A DNA stretch of 64,000 nucleotides from Clostridium tagluense (lineage in GTDB: Bacteria > Bacillota > Clostridia > Clostridiales > Clostridiaceae). Shown one piece after another: positions 47,295 to 57,247 of this stretch. The position numbers and the translations under genes were made by a program. The stretch spans positions 24,911 through 88,910 of the forward strand of contig NZ_BHYK01000021.1 in assembly GCF_003865095.1 (NCBI RefSeq), written 5' to 3'. The notes beneath the pieces were generated by a model, which did no database searches, had not been told where the DNA came from, and saw only the letters and a list, made by a program, of their open reading frames with translations. Position 1 is the first letter of the stretch. Each line of letters begins with the position of its first letter.

Positions 47295-48991
47295 TACATT
47301 ATAAATGCATAACTTTTCTTTCCACCTTTTGACTTTATCTGAATAGAACAAACTATATCATAAAATCCACTATTTCTTATTGAAACAATACTTTTAATAT
47401 TCTTATAATTAATAACTTCTACACTTGAATTAATGCTATCATAAGTTTTTAATATTGCTCTACCAAGAATAGCTTTATGGGTTTTAACATTTACACTTGA
47501 ACGCATAAACTGAGAATTAACTTGAACCGAAGCATTTATAGTTATTTGTGCCTTGGGTATTACGGAACTAACTACACTCTTATAACGAGTTAATTTAACT
47601 TTAACGTCACCCGTGATTTTACTAAGTCCTTTTATATTAAGGCTAGAAGCTAAGGTGCTATGGTTAATGACTTCTACTTTACCCACAATATATTCCCTTG
47701 ATATCGTAACATGACCTATAAAGTCATTTTTATATTTTACTATTAAATGCCCTGCTATAGAATTCAAGCTCTTACTCTTGATTTGTACAGTACCTTTTAA
47801 TACATTAGAACTAATTAAAACACTACTTACTAGTTCACTTTTAGCCCCATATTTTACTTGTACTTGACATGCTAATCCTTGTGGCACTTTGACTTGTACA
47901 TTACCTTTCGTTATCCCATTTATAACTATATTTGATATTATACCTTTAAAAATACGATTTGAAACATGTACTTTTGATGGAAATTCAAATATTTGTTTTA
48001 CAAGTGCATTACATAGGATATGATTCTGATTGATAATAACATTTCCATTGAGATGAATAGGAACACCTTCCATTCGTATCTGAACATTACCAAATAAGTT
48101 ATTCTTTTGCCTAACAATAACTTTACCCTTGACACTTCTTTTTATAATAAACACTTGACATTCACACATTTCCCTATTTAAAATATGTACTTTTGAAGGT
48201 AAAAGATGAAAACTATCATATCTATGGACTGTTACATTACCTGCTATTCCATTATTCCATTTTGTTCTAATTTGAACATTACCAGTAAGTTTAGAGCCTC
48301 CAAATTCAGATGTTGCCAAATCCATATATTTTATAATTAATTTTGGTGGATTATAACTTTCTCTTGATGAAAACTCTTTCATCTGTTTCTTAGTTTCGTC
48401 ATATCCTTTTAATATAAATCCATGATTATTAAAGTCTTTTCCATACCAATCATTTGAAACAACCTCTGTCACATTGAAGACGTATTTTTTTGTATTTTTA
48501 TCTAATACTTCGATAGAAATAACTTTATCCCTAGTAACTTGATTATCCCACGTTAATCCATATTCTTCATATTCTTTAGTAGCACTTGATATTTCCAAAT
48601 ATTCAAAATCACAACTATCATAAGAAATAATTTCTAATGTTGCTTCTGCAATATACATATTCCGTGGCAAATCAGAAATATTAAAGTCCATAAATGCTCT
48701 GTTTCTTTTACCATTTTCATCAATTCCTATTTTAAGGATATTTGACTTACCATAGTTTAATTTTGGAACTCCTTCATTTACATAGGCATCTTTAACAGGT
48801 ATATATTCCTTTATTGTTACAGGCGGTTGTCTTAATACAATTTCACCTTCCATTTTGCTTGAAGGAATTATTTTTACACTACATGCCATCCCACTATTTT
48901 CATGCCTTGCTATTTTCACTTGAGATGGAAAATTATTCTCTCCATTCCATATTAATTTAAAGGCACTTTCCATTTTATTATTTAAACTCAT
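47294..48991 (-). CDS. DNRLRE-domain protein with short beta-strand repeats, 565 aa
   Basis: Residues 60-225 match a DNRLRE-type carbohydrate-binding domain (KDAYVNEGVPKLNYG, RAFMDFNISDLPRN, NHGFILKGYDE). From about 230 to the end the protein is built of many degenerate 18-25 residue beta units of the form G-V-I-R followed by a break (LTGNVQIRTKWNNG, VKGKVIVRQKNN, LKGTVQIKSKSL), suggesting an elongated beta-solenoid shaft. The first 45 residues contain the same unit. It is probably a fibre shaft with a sugar-binding head. Confidence 0.72.
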   Translation of the reverse strand: MSLNNKMESAFKLIWNGENNFPSQVKIARHENSGMACSVKIIPSSKMEGEIVLRQPPVTIKEYIPVKDAYVNEGVPKLNYGKSNILKIGIDENGKRNRAFMDFNISDLPRNMYIAEATLEIISYDSCDFEYLEISSATKEYEEYGLTWDNQVTRDKVISIEVLDKNTKKYVFNVTEVVSNDWYGKDFNNHGFILKGYDETKKQMKEFSSRESYNPPKLIIKYMDLATSEFGGSKLTGNVQIRTKWNNGIAGNVTVHRYDSFHLLPSKVHILNREMCECQVFIIKRSVKGKVIVRQKNNLFGNVQIRMEGVPIHLNGNVIINQNHILCNALVKQIFEFPSKVHVSNRIFKGIISNIVINGITKGNVQVKVPQGLACQVQVKYGAKSELVSSVLISSNVLKGTVQIKSKSLNSIAGHLIVKYKNDFIGHVTISREYIVGKVEVINHSTLASSLNIKGLSKITGDVKVKLTRYKSVVSSVIPKAQITINASVQVNSQFMRSSVNVKTHKAILGRAILKTYDSINSSVEVINYKNIKSIVSIRNSGFYDIVCSIQIKSKGGKKSYAFIM

Positions 48992-49018
48992 TAAATCACC
49001 TCAATTCCATTGGAACTA

Positions 49019-50887
49019 CTATACAGGTATCCCCGTTGCATTTATTACAAACGTTCCATCATTACCACCTAGAACTTGTGTTTTAACCCTTACAAAAAAA
49101 GGCACTTGTTCACCATTTCCTAGTGTATTGGGATATGATATACTATCAACACTATCAAACGGTTCTGGTTGTGAGCTAATCTTGACAATATTATTCTTTG
49201 GGATTGTACTTACATCTAGGCTTATTTTGATATTTGAAACACTATATCCAGTTGTATTTTTTAAATATACTTTTGCAATTTTAGATGTTTGGCCTGCCGT
49301 AATTATGCCAAAATCTAGTCTTTTTATTATATCTCCTAAATCACTAGAATAATAACTTCCAGTTTCATCAGTAAACATCAATCCACAATACTCACCTGTA
49401 AAATTGATTATGTGGGAACTTTCAACTTCATATTCGTCTTTAGTATATACTTTCATTATATTAGTTGCCCCAACCAAAACTTCTTTACTTCCTAGCAGTT
49501 TAGTAAATATAACAGGTGTTGTTTGTAATTCAGTATAATCAGATGTTGACGGATAAAACTTCTTACCATTTAATTCTATTCTAAATTTCACCTTATCTCC
49601 ATCAGCATCCCCAACTTGTAAAAATAAATTCATTGCATCAACTAAACCCAATATAAGAGTTGGCTCTCTATTGTATAATAAAAATTTATTTTCTTTACTT
49701 GTTTCAAATCCACCTTCTTCATAAACTGTTATTTTATTAGTATAGCTTGAAACTGCTTGCTTGAAATTATTTGTATCTACAGATATATTTTCATTGATTG
49801 TATCATAAGACACGCTGACTGAATTCTTTAATGAATAACCAATTTCTGAAATTTTAACATCATAATCATATAGACTCTTTTTATTTCCTACAATCTGTGA
49901 AACAAATTGTCCATCACGGGATTCTATAATTCCCACTCCATTAATTTTTTCCCAATCTTCTTTAGATATATCATATTCTATTAATTTTCCAACTCCAAAT
50001 ACCTTTTCAGTTTTATTAGTTTCTAATATTATAGCCGATGGCATTTGAGGTCTTTCAATATTAACTTTGTAATTATGAATGGAGTTTTTTGGCAATACTG
50101 TTGTTACATTATTAATATCGTTTGTAATTATCGCATCAATAACATTTTGCTCTAAATATCTATCATTAATAAATTTAGCAGAACCATTAATTACTCCATG
50201 ATAGCCATTATTACTATTATCATATACATTAGTTCCATCAAACTCATTGAACCTATAATATGCAATTAATCCCGTATTATTTCCTTTTAACGGTTTCGCT
50301 AAATATGGTTTTACACTAGCAGTTAACCAAATTCTAACTTCATCAATTATACAATTTTGAGATTTACCTATACATAATTCAGTTCCAGATAGTATAACAA
50401 ATACTCCACTATCGGTTCTCATACTCCAAGAACCCCCATTCGGTTTTACAAGAACTTGAACAGTTTTATCCGCAAGTGTAAATCCCGTAGGTACTGTAAT
50501 TGAAACATATTGATTTGCAGTTCCATCAAATTGTAATGAATAGTTTCTTTGACTATATATATTGATATTCGAACTTTCAGTTACAACAATACCGTCATCC
50601 TGTAAGGCAGTTATTGTAGCAATGCTTTTCTTTTCCCCACTTTTCACAGGACTGATTAAATCTTCAAGAGAAACACTTCCCATAGTATCTCCATAACCAA
50701 AATCTCCATATTCCTTAACAACTTTTCCGTCAATCTCCACTTTATGTTTATACTTTATTTTTTTATCACCTGTAATATCTGCCGATTTTTGAGTTAAATC
50801 AACATCGTCAGTGTAGACCAATATTTCTGGATTAGTTGCCTTTTGTATAATTGACTTTGCAGTACCTAAAATTGTTAATTGTCTCAT
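49019..50887 (-). CDS. Tail structural/adhesin protein with LamG-like segment, 622 aa
   Basis: Residues 115-240 have YSLQFDGTANQYVSITVPTG and IAYYRFNEFDGTNVYDNSNN then GYHGVINGSA, the usual edges of a LamG/concanavalin-like domain. The C-terminal part has Ig-like or jelly-roll strands (MFTDETGSYYSSDLGD, AGQTSKIAKVYLKN). The N-terminus (MRQLTILGTAKSIIQ) is not recognised. A host-binding or baseplate role is inferred from neighbours. The start follows GGAGGTGAACC. Confidence 0.65.
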   Translation of the reverse strand: MRQLTILGTAKSIIQKATNPEILVYTDDVDLTQKSADITGDKKIKYKHKVEIDGKVVKEYGDFGYGDTMGSVSLEDLISPVKSGEKKSIATITALQDDGIVVTESSNINIYSQRNYSLQFDGTANQYVSITVPTGFTLADKTVQVLVKPNGGSWSMRTDSGVFVILSGTELCIGKSQNCIIDEVRIWLTASVKPYLAKPLKGNNTGLIAYYRFNEFDGTNVYDNSNNGYHGVINGSAKFINDRYLEQNVIDAIITNDINNVTTVLPKNSIHNYKVNIERPQMPSAIILETNKTEKVFGVGKLIEYDISKEDWEKINGVGIIESRDGQFVSQIVGNKKSLYDYDVKISEIGYSLKNSVSVSYDTINENISVDTNNFKQAVSSYTNKITVYEEGGFETSKENKFLLYNREPTLILGLVDAMNLFLQVGDADGDKVKFRIELNGKKFYPSTSDYTELQTTPVIFTKLLGSKEVLVGATNIMKVYTKDEYEVESSHIINFTGEYCGLMFTDETGSYYSSDLGDIIKRLDFGIITAGQTSKIAKVYLKNTTGYSVSNIKISLDVSTIPKNNIVKISSQPEPFDSVDSISYPNTLGNGEQVPFFVRVKTQVLGGNDGTFVINATGIPV

Positions 50888-50898
50888 TGGTTCACCTC

Positions 50899-51597
50899 CT
50901 ATTCTATGTATTCTAGTATGTCAAATTCGTCTTGTATTTTATCTAATGGTATGTATTTTTTGCAACCATAAACTAAAGTCAAACTTTTTTCATCATTGGT
51001 ATTATCTGTCCATTTTAAAACTTTACAATTTCCGAGTTGCGTAATCATTAACTCTGTAAAAAAAGGAATTTCATCCATACCTTGAGATTTAAACAAATCT
51101 TCTGTTGGAGTTACCACACCTAAATCCGTAACCTCTTCATCCTCAACCTTAAATAAATTATTTTTATTCTGTATCAAGTATTTATTAATTGGAGGTAACT
51201 CTAAATACCATTCTGCATCCATTCTGAAACCAGAAAATCTATATCTCCCTTGTGGCATTTCATTTATCACTTTAGTCCATATGTTTGAAACGTCAGACCT
51301 AGTATTTTGAATTATTGAAAAACTAACCCAACTTATCCCATTCCATTTTTGTATTGTAAAATTAGCATTTCGTAGAGGGTAATCATTGTGTGATAATGCC
51401 CATATATTTGTTTTTTGATTAAACGTTATATCTAAATAGCAATTAGCATCACTCCAATAAAATGTACTTGAACCATTATATTCTCCAATCTTACCATCAA
51501 ATAACCCATCTTTTTGTGGATAACCACTTGCACTAAAGGCATTGACAACCCAACTTCCTTCTCCTTTAACACCACTCGGTTTTAAAACTCCCGCCAT
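50899..51597 (-). CDS. Modular tail adhesin, paralogue of the 45836 gene
   Basis: The N-terminal domain MAGVLKPSGVKGEG, KDGLFDGKIGEYNGSSTFYW, FNQKTNIWALS is homologous to that at 45836-46513. The C-terminal module (NKYLIQNKNNLFKV, LGVVTPTEDLFKSQGMD, LGNCKVLKWTDN) is closest to that of the protein at 44896. It is therefore a mosaic of the two neighbours, consistent with domain shuffling. The start follows AAGGAAGGTGATAAT. Confidence 0.75.
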   Translation of the reverse strand: MAGVLKPSGVKGEGSWVVNAFSASGYPQKDGLFDGKIGEYNGSSTFYWSDANCYLDITFNQKTNIWALSHNDYPLRNANFTIQKWNGISWVSFSIIQNTRSDVSNIWTKVINEMPQGRYRFSGFRMDAEWYLELPPINKYLIQNKNNLFKVEDEEVTDLGVVTPTEDLFKSQGMDEIPFFTELMITQLGNCKVLKWTDNTNDEKSLTLVYGCKKYIPLDKIQDEFDILEYIE

Positions 51598-51642
51598 ATT
51601 ATCACCTTCCTTAATAAAATTTTTATTTATTCATTTTCAAAG

Positions 51643-52359
51643 TTAAATTTTTATATCGTAACTAAACAATTTACCACTACCCAAGACCCCCATATCTTTT
51701 ACAATAGCAGTATTTTTATCATACTCGGTCATTAAACAACTTAAATCATCACTCCCGTACATTTTAAACCATTCTTGCAATTGAGTGTCATTAGTAGGTT
51801 GTCCAAGATTAACATGAAATTCTGATTTCATTGCATATATATCATTGTTTTGTTGAACTAAATATTTTATAATCTCATAGTCATAAGGTTTATATCCCAC
51901 TGGTATGGTATATTTAAATGGAGGTTTTAATATTGTTTGACAAGAAACTCCACCCCATATTGATATGGAAGGGATTGGATTTATTATGCTCTTAGCATAT
52001 GTGCCATAATAACTTGTTATTAATACATTGTTTTTATAGATTTTCATTTCTTTTTTGTCAATATCTAGCCACATACTACATATATCATTCGCAATCCATC
52101 CACCTATGTCTGCAACACAATAATAACCATCCCCCGAACTTTGCAATCCACCTCCGCTCGTATATGTCTTTGTATTTTCTATAATTCCTATATTTCCATT
52201 TTGGATGTTTTGTAAAATTTTAAATTCCAAATAATATTTTCCCGTTAGATAAGACTTGTTCAACTTACCACACCCATATGATGCAGTCGCAGTTAATGTA
52301 AGTTTATCACTCGATAATGTGCTTTGTACCAAACTACTTCCATCATAAGTTATGCTCAT
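51643..52359 (-). CDS. Modular tail adhesin with SPRY-like domain
   Basis: Residues 20-140 fit a SPRY/concanavalin-type domain: LTGKYYLEFKILQNIQNGNI, DGYYCVADIGGWIANDI, MWLDIDKKEMKIYKNN. The shared C-terminal module follows (IKYLVQQNNDIYAM, LGQPTNDTQLQEWFKMYG, LGSGKLFSYDIK). SPRY heads are known in phage proteins that bind host surfaces. The start follows AAGGAGGTTAGTTT. Confidence 0.76.
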   Translation of the reverse strand: MSITYDGSSLVQSTLSSDKLTLTATASYGCGKLNKSYLTGKYYLEFKILQNIQNGNIGIIENTKTYTSGGGLQSSGDGYYCVADIGGWIANDICSMWLDIDKKEMKIYKNNVLITSYYGTYAKSIINPIPSISIWGGVSCQTILKPPFKYTIPVGYKPYDYEIIKYLVQQNNDIYAMKSEFHVNLGQPTNDTQLQEWFKMYGSDDLSCLMTEYDKNTAIVKDMGVLGSGKLFSYDIKI

Positions 52360-52392
52360 AAACTAACCTCCTTTATTAAAATCTATCTTTCA

Positions 52393-53610
52393 TTACGATA
52401 TTGTAAATCCTGTTATATTCTCCATGTCACTTTTGTTAACATGATACTTATGAACAATTCCACTTCCTAAAACTTCTCCGCCATCGAGTAATTCATTAGT
52501 TTTAGGATTAACTTCTTGATTGTATAATGGTGATATATCATCCATGCCATTTGTTAGGAAGTCATTTTCAGTTGGTGGATAAGATAAATTTAGACTACTT
52601 TTATAACTAATATTCATCATCATTTCAAGTCCACCTAATTCTATGAATGAGGCATGACCATTATTTTTATTTATATTAATTCTATACTTTTTATAGGCAA
52701 TACCATTATTGAACATAAAGGTTTTTTTAACACTATCTTGCCAGTCATTTATGTTATTTTGGGTATCTAGTATAACCCAAGTTGAACTATCATTACTGCC
52801 TTCAAATGTCCAAGAATTAGGCATTAGTGATTTCCATTCAGAATCATATTGCGAATACCCTAATAATGTATATTTGTTAATCCTTTGTGCTACTGGAAAC
52901 TCATATGCTAACCAACCAATTATAGTTTTAATGCCCCAAGAACTTAATCCTTTGATTGACTTATCATCAAATGCTCTCCATGCTTGATAGGGTATTTTTC
53001 CAACATGTTCCCCACTAGCACTAGCAATTCCACTAGGACTTGTATTGCTTATCATAATAGGTATTAAATCGTCTGTATACTTGTCAACTGAAACACTTTT
53101 GCATTTATTCCCATCCTTTAATAAAAATTTAGTTTTATTTACCTCCTCCATCATTTCTATCATACTGATTACAGGTTGCCATGTAGAACTAGCAATATCA
53201 GTAATTCTATAATATAGATACGAAATTTTCGGAATAGTTGAACATATAAATGTTTTTTTCTCGCCATTTGTAAATATTAGATTTATTTGTGTATCTAAGG
53301 TCACTTCTTCCCCTGTGAATAAACCTGTGTTTGATGCTTTGAGACTAAACCCTCTAGGATATCTGATATTATTTGCACCAGTTACATTTGAAATAGTATA
53401 TTTTTTTATTTTTTTCCCAGTATTGAATTGATACTGTATCCAACTACCATTTGCAATATTACCTATCCATCCATTAGTCAATGTTGCATAATTAAATGCA
53501 TTAAAATCATACCAAGAACTATTTAAACACCCGCTTGAACTTACTGTTCCACTGGGGGTATTATTACTTGTCATATTAGGTATAATATTTTCAGTATATT
53601 CCTTTGCCAT
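52393..53610 (-). CDS. Modular tail adhesin with two discoidin-like domains, 405 aa
   Basis: Two F5/8 type C-like domains lie in tandem. Domain 1 is about residues 10-150 (FNAFNYATLTNGWIGN, WIQYQFNTGKKIKKYTI). Domain 2 is about 180-330 (AWRAFDDKSIKGLSSWG, WLAYEFPVAQRINKYTLLGY). The shared C-terminal module closes the protein (LSYPPTENDFLTNGMDDI, LGSGIVHKYHVNK). Each repeat unit is preceded by a KxVSVDKYTDDLIP or EYTENIIPNMTSN stretch, so the head arose by duplication. Confidence 0.77.
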   Translation of the reverse strand: MAKEYTENIIPNMTSNNTPSGTVSSSGCLNSSWYDFNAFNYATLTNGWIGNIANGSWIQYQFNTGKKIKKYTISNVTGANNIRYPRGFSLKASNTGLFTGEEVTLDTQINLIFTNGEKKTFICSTIPKISYLYYRITDIASSTWQPVISMIEMMEEVNKTKFLLKDGNKCKSVSVDKYTDDLIPIMISNTSPSGIASASGEHVGKIPYQAWRAFDDKSIKGLSSWGIKTIIGWLAYEFPVAQRINKYTLLGYSQYDSEWKSLMPNSWTFEGSNDSSTWVILDTQNNINDWQDSVKKTFMFNNGIAYKKYRININKNNGHASFIELGGLEMMMNISYKSSLNLSYPPTENDFLTNGMDDISPLYNQEVNPKTNELLDGGEVLGSGIVHKYHVNKSDMENITGFTIS

Positions 53611-53635
53611 TTACATTTCACCTCACATAAATTCT

Positions 53636-54319
53636 TCATTTTATTACTATATTACTTATTTTTGTCCACTTGCTACAATCTATCGGCAGACTGAACATTT
53701 TCCCATTGCCTAGAGTTTCAGAAGTCTTATCTATTACTGAATCCATTTCTGTAGTGTTCTTTTTAATGTGTGGAGATATTAATTTATAATTAATTTCAAA
53801 TTGTTTATCTACATATATATTTTTGTAAATATCGTAATTTGGATTGGACATGATTATTCCAGTCGGTATTTCTCTATATGGTTTCAATATTCCTGTAGAT
53901 TCTATATCTATTGCATCTATATTTACCCCTAAAACTCCATCTAAAGATTTATTAGATAATATTACATAGTGTTCTTTATATTCTAAGTTTAAAATTTCAA
54001 TATATATACACTGCATTACATCAGTGGGAAAGTCGCTATATTTTATATCATATTCAATACCATCAATATTAATTAAAGTTATACTTGCGTTTGGATAAGT
54101 ATGATTTACTAAACCAATATACCTAAATTTACCACCTATAAAATTAAATTTAATAGTACCATCTTTTGATTTTTGATATTGGTCAAATCCTATTGCTTGA
54201 TATGAAACATCAGTTGTTAGTTTTCTAAATTTTGTTAAATCACTAAACCAATCGTCTTGTGCTTCGTGTCTTTTCCAACCACTTTCTGCTACTAATAACT
54301 GTTCTCCTAATTTAGCCAT
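53636..54319 (-). CDS. Modular tail adhesin, 227 aa
   Basis: The N-terminal part (LLVAESGWKRHEAQDDW, FNFIGGKFRYIGLVN) looks like a beta-sandwich domain. The end has KLISPHIKKNTTEMDSV then LGNGKMFSLPIDCSKW, the last part of the shared C-terminal module. A surface-binding role is inferred from that module and from the position. The start follows GGGAGGTAAATT. Confidence 0.7.
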   Translation of the reverse strand: MAKLGEQLLVAESGWKRHEAQDDWFSDLTKFRKLTTDVSYQAIGFDQYQKSKDGTIKFNFIGGKFRYIGLVNHTYPNASITLINIDGIEYDIKYSDFPTDVMQCIYIEILNLEYKEHYVILSNKSLDGVLGVNIDAIDIESTGILKPYREIPTGIIMSNPNYDIYKNIYVDKQFEINYKLISPHIKKNTTEMDSVIDKTSETLGNGKMFSLPIDCSKWTKISNIVIK

Positions 54320-54391
54320 AATTTACCTCCCTCATGCTCTTATTTACTCCTGTTTCCTTCTATTTACTCTTGTTTTCAAATTAACTTATTG

Positions 54392-54411
54392 AATGAAATC
54401 AACATTTCATT
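54392..54411. other. AATGAAAT/ATTTCATT hairpin
   Basis: A perfect 8-bp stem with a 4-nt loop lies just past the stop of the 54418 gene. The same stem recurs at 44878-44897, at the end of another minus-strand gene. Neither has a T-run, so they may be RNA stabilisers. Confidence 0.45.
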
Positions 54412-54417
54412 ATATAA

Positions 54418-55032
54418 TTATTTTATTATCCAATTAACTTCACCACTGTAATTTTCTTTTAAGGGTGCTTGAAATTCGGCTATACAAAATCCATTCTTCT
54501 TGATAACAAGAACACCATCAATATCCTCATTACAAACTAATCTAAAATTAATGTAAGCAGATTTATCATATGGAATTGTGCAAACGGCTTTAAAACTAAA
54601 TATTTTTTCATCTATGTTCAGTTTAACTTTATAACCAAAATTATATGATGTTACAATCGTGTGTGTTTTATGGCTCTCCCTGTCTGCTATTATATTAAAA
54701 TCAGAGCAACACTCCTTAAACTGAATCACATCATTATATAATACAAATTGATTAGTTAAATTATATTCCTTGTCATCAGCTTTATATATAATGTCAATTA
54801 TATCTCCATTAATATTAAACCTACCTGTTGGTATTTCATAAAACATTTTATGGCCACAACCAATTAATCCAAAATTCATTAAGCTTCTTTTGTCAATATC
54901 TGAAAATGAGTTTGCTTCATCATTTAGGTCAAACTCTGATTTTATTACTGCATTAAGATTTTCTGAAATCCACATAAAATCTTGATTATTATTCATACTA
55001 TATGGTCTTACTTCATTTATTTTATTGAACAT
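54418..55032 (-). CDS. Hypothetical tail-region protein, 204 aa
   Basis: The frame starts at 55050, but GGGAGGTATATCAAC precedes the ATG at 55032 (MFNKINEVRPYSMNN), which is preferred. The protein is beta-rich, with HKTHTIVTSYNFGYKVKL and a closing VNWIIK. No family is recognised. The position suggests a tail or fibre component. Confidence 0.62.
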   Translation of the reverse strand: MFNKINEVRPYSMNNNQDFMWISENLNAVIKSEFDLNDEANSFSDIDKRSLMNFGLIGCGHKMFYEIPTGRFNINGDIIDIIYKADDKEYNLTNQFVLYNDVIQFKECCSDFNIIADRESHKTHTIVTSYNFGYKVKLNIDEKIFSFKAVCTIPYDKSAYINFRLVCNEDIDGVLVIKKNGFCIAEFQAPLKENYSGEVNWIIK

Positions 55033-55068
55033 TGTTGATATACCTCCCATTTTTCATTGAAAGTGAAA

Positions 55069-55092
55069 ACACACCCTTTTAAAAGAGTGTGT
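55069..55092 (-). terminator. Hairpin terminator within the tail operon
   Basis: On the minus strand ACACACTCTTTT and AAAAGGGTGTGT pair directly (one mismatch) and run into TTTTC. It may reduce expression of downstream fibre genes relative to the 55112 gene. Confidence 0.6.
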
Positions 55093-55111
55093 CTTATTTT
55101 ACTTTTATTTA

Positions 55112-55636
55112 TTATAGTATTGTGTAGTAAACTCTTACTAAAAAGTCTACATTTCCTGCTGTAGCACTTGGCGGTATTTTCATCCTTAAAGTTACTTTCG
55201 AAAAATTTTGTTTATCTGCTATTGTTGTTAGAGTTCCTGTGTTAATATTTCCTGCAATAACGCCTGTTCCAACCGCTGAATCCTCTGCTCGAATAACATG
55301 TTCTTTTGGTTTCCAATTTCCACCAGTAGCATCGAATGTAGCACCTATTAATGTTGTTGAATCAAACATTGTTTCACCCATACTATCACATCTTGCTTGC
55401 ACCCATGTTTCTTTTACCAGTGGTAAATTAAGCCCACCAGCACTATCTTTAGTAGTAATTGTGCATTGTTCCATACTCTTCACGGCAACATTTCCACCTC
55501 TATTATTCCATATAACAAATTGAGTTTCTGTGAGTGTTGGGTCATTATCTGCATCGACAACACCTAAGTTCCAATTTGTGACATTTGTTGTATTTGTATT
55601 ATTATACCATGTAACGACTGGATTTCCTAAAGCCAT
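55112..55636 (-). CDS. Putative virion structural protein, 174 aa
   Basis: A beta-rich, neutral protein with VTWYNNTNTTNVTNWNLG, VKETWVQARCDSMGE and a C-terminal VDFLVRVYYTIL strand. It resembles small tail/baseplate-linked proteins of clostridial phages in composition and position. The strong ribosome binding site GAGGAGGAATATAAA and the downstream terminator suggest high expression, as for a decoration or major tail component; this is inference. Confidence 0.62.
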   Translation of the reverse strand: MALGNPVVTWYNNTNTTNVTNWNLGVVDADNDPTLTETQFVIWNNRGGNVAVKSMEQCTITTKDSAGGLNLPLVKETWVQARCDSMGETMFDSTTLIGATFDATGGNWKPKEHVIRAEDSAVGTGVIAGNINTGTLTTIADKQNFSKVTLRMKIPPSATAGNVDFLVRVYYTIL

Positions 55637-55666
55637 TTTATATTCCTCCTCTTTATATCTCGTATT

Positions 55667-57217
55667 TTAAATATTAATATTAACTTGGATGGTTATATCT
55701 CTTATGCCAATTCCAACATCTACAATATTAATTCGTAAATAATCATTTCTATTTATAATTGTGTTTAATAAACTATAAGATAATGACACTCTACTATTAG
55801 TAGGTATTATTAGATTTTCATTTATCTTAAACATGCTTGTCCAAGTGTCTGCTAAGAAATCACTTTCACTTGCTTTTTCTATTTTTAGTACTGTATTGTC
55901 TGCCCCTGTTGTCTTACAAAATCCTCTAATATCTGCTATTGTGCCGTTAAAAGGCATTTGAACGTAGACTCCTTGGCTTCCAATTCTAATATCTTCTGCT
56001 AATATGAATACAACTGTTTTTATTTTAAAATATGTAGGTAGTACTTCTTTTGCTTTTTCACCAATATAATTTACTTGAGACTTTTCTTCAATGTTAACTA
56101 ATTTATTAAATTGCTCCTTAGTCATAATCCCATTCATTGTATCTGTAGCAGGAGATATTGTGGATTGTAAGTTATAAGCATACATCCAATGTACCCCATT
56201 CCAACGGTAAATATTACCCGTGTCCTCTGTTTGTACTGCCCACCCAATTTCGGGATTAAGATATACTAATGAAACCTCTGCTAATGTGGACACAGGACTT
56301 TGCATAATCAATCTAGTTGCAAGAGTTGCTTTTTTTAATTCAACAAGTTCATATTCTGCACATTCAAGAGTTGAACTCATATCATCATGTAGGTCTGAAA
56401 CTTGATTATACAATTCAATTGAATCATCCGTTGTAATGATACAATCGTTTGTTGCTATTATAGCTCTATCAGTTTCAATTTTGCATTGTCTAGTCTGTTC
56501 TCTGCAATCATCTGTTTGAGCATCACTAGCAATAATATGTACATCCATTTCATCAATTTTATCATTAGCTACATCAATATAATCATCAACATAATCTGTG
56601 AATTCAACTCTTTTATCTTCAACATAATCTTCATACTCACTAACTATATCTTTGATTTGAATAACTTTTTTATCAACAAAGTCAGTTAGGTACAAAACCT
56701 TAGAACCAACAAACTCATTCAACAAAGCTACCTTTTTATTAACAAAATCTGTAAGCTCATGCTCTTTAGTAGCAACAAATTCTGTAAGTTCTTTTGTTCT
56801 TTCAACTAAGAAATTTAAATATTTTTGAAGATTATCTATTACATAAGGAAATTGACTTGCTAAATTAAAATCTGTATTATTAACATAAATTCTTTCAGCA
56901 GGATATTGAATTAATCCTCTACCTTTATATTCAGCAGTTACAGTCTTTCCCTCCTCAGAAGAATTAAAATAAACCATTCCATTTTCATAATTCACAAGAA
57001 ATTGATTTGAATTTATTATTTTAACCCTTTGATAAGCATTTTCATTTAATTCTGTATAACCTGCAATTCTCACATGATATTGAAGGTCTGGAATTTCTTC
57101 TAATTGACATTTACTTAACACAATTTTTACGGGTTGTGTTTTTTGAATATATTCGTCACCTGTTTTTCCACTTCTAAGCAACATTCTAATAGTATCAAAA
57201 TATTTTAAATTTATCAC
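55667..57217 (-). CDS. Baseplate/fibre protein with coiled-coil shaft, 516 aa
   Basis: The N-terminal 115 residues (NLKYFDTIRMLLRSG, LVNYENGMVYFNSSEEGKTV, GRGLIQYPAERIYVN) match the virion-attachment domain of Gram-positive phage baseplate upper or fibre proteins. A long coiled coil (about 125-270) follows, built of 9-11 residue repeats such as LTEFV, LTDFV, LNEFV. The C-terminal part has YLNPEIGWAVQTEDTG and a beta-sandwich end. It probably trimerises and anchors adhesins to the tail. Confidence 0.8.
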   Translation of the reverse strand: MINLKYFDTIRMLLRSGKTGDEYIQKTQPVKIVLSKCQLEEIPDLQYHVRIAGYTELNENAYQRVKIINSNQFLVNYENGMVYFNSSEEGKTVTAEYKGRGLIQYPAERIYVNNTDFNLASQFPYVIDNLQKYLNFLVERTKELTEFVATKEHELTDFVNKKVALLNEFVGSKVLYLTDFVDKKVIQIKDIVSEYEDYVEDKRVEFTDYVDDYIDVANDKIDEMDVHIIASDAQTDDCREQTRQCKIETDRAIIATNDCIITTDDSIELYNQVSDLHDDMSSTLECAEYELVELKKATLATRLIMQSPVSTLAEVSLVYLNPEIGWAVQTEDTGNIYRWNGVHWMYAYNLQSTISPATDTMNGIMTKEQFNKLVNIEEKSQVNYIGEKAKEVLPTYFKIKTVVFILAEDIRIGSQGVYVQMPFNGTIADIRGFCKTTGADNTVLKIEKASESDFLADTWTSMFKINENLIIPTNSRVSLSYSLLNTIINRNDYLRINIVDVGIGIRDITIQVNINI

Positions 57218-57247
57218 TTTTTCACCTCCTTAAATTTAAGGTGCAAT

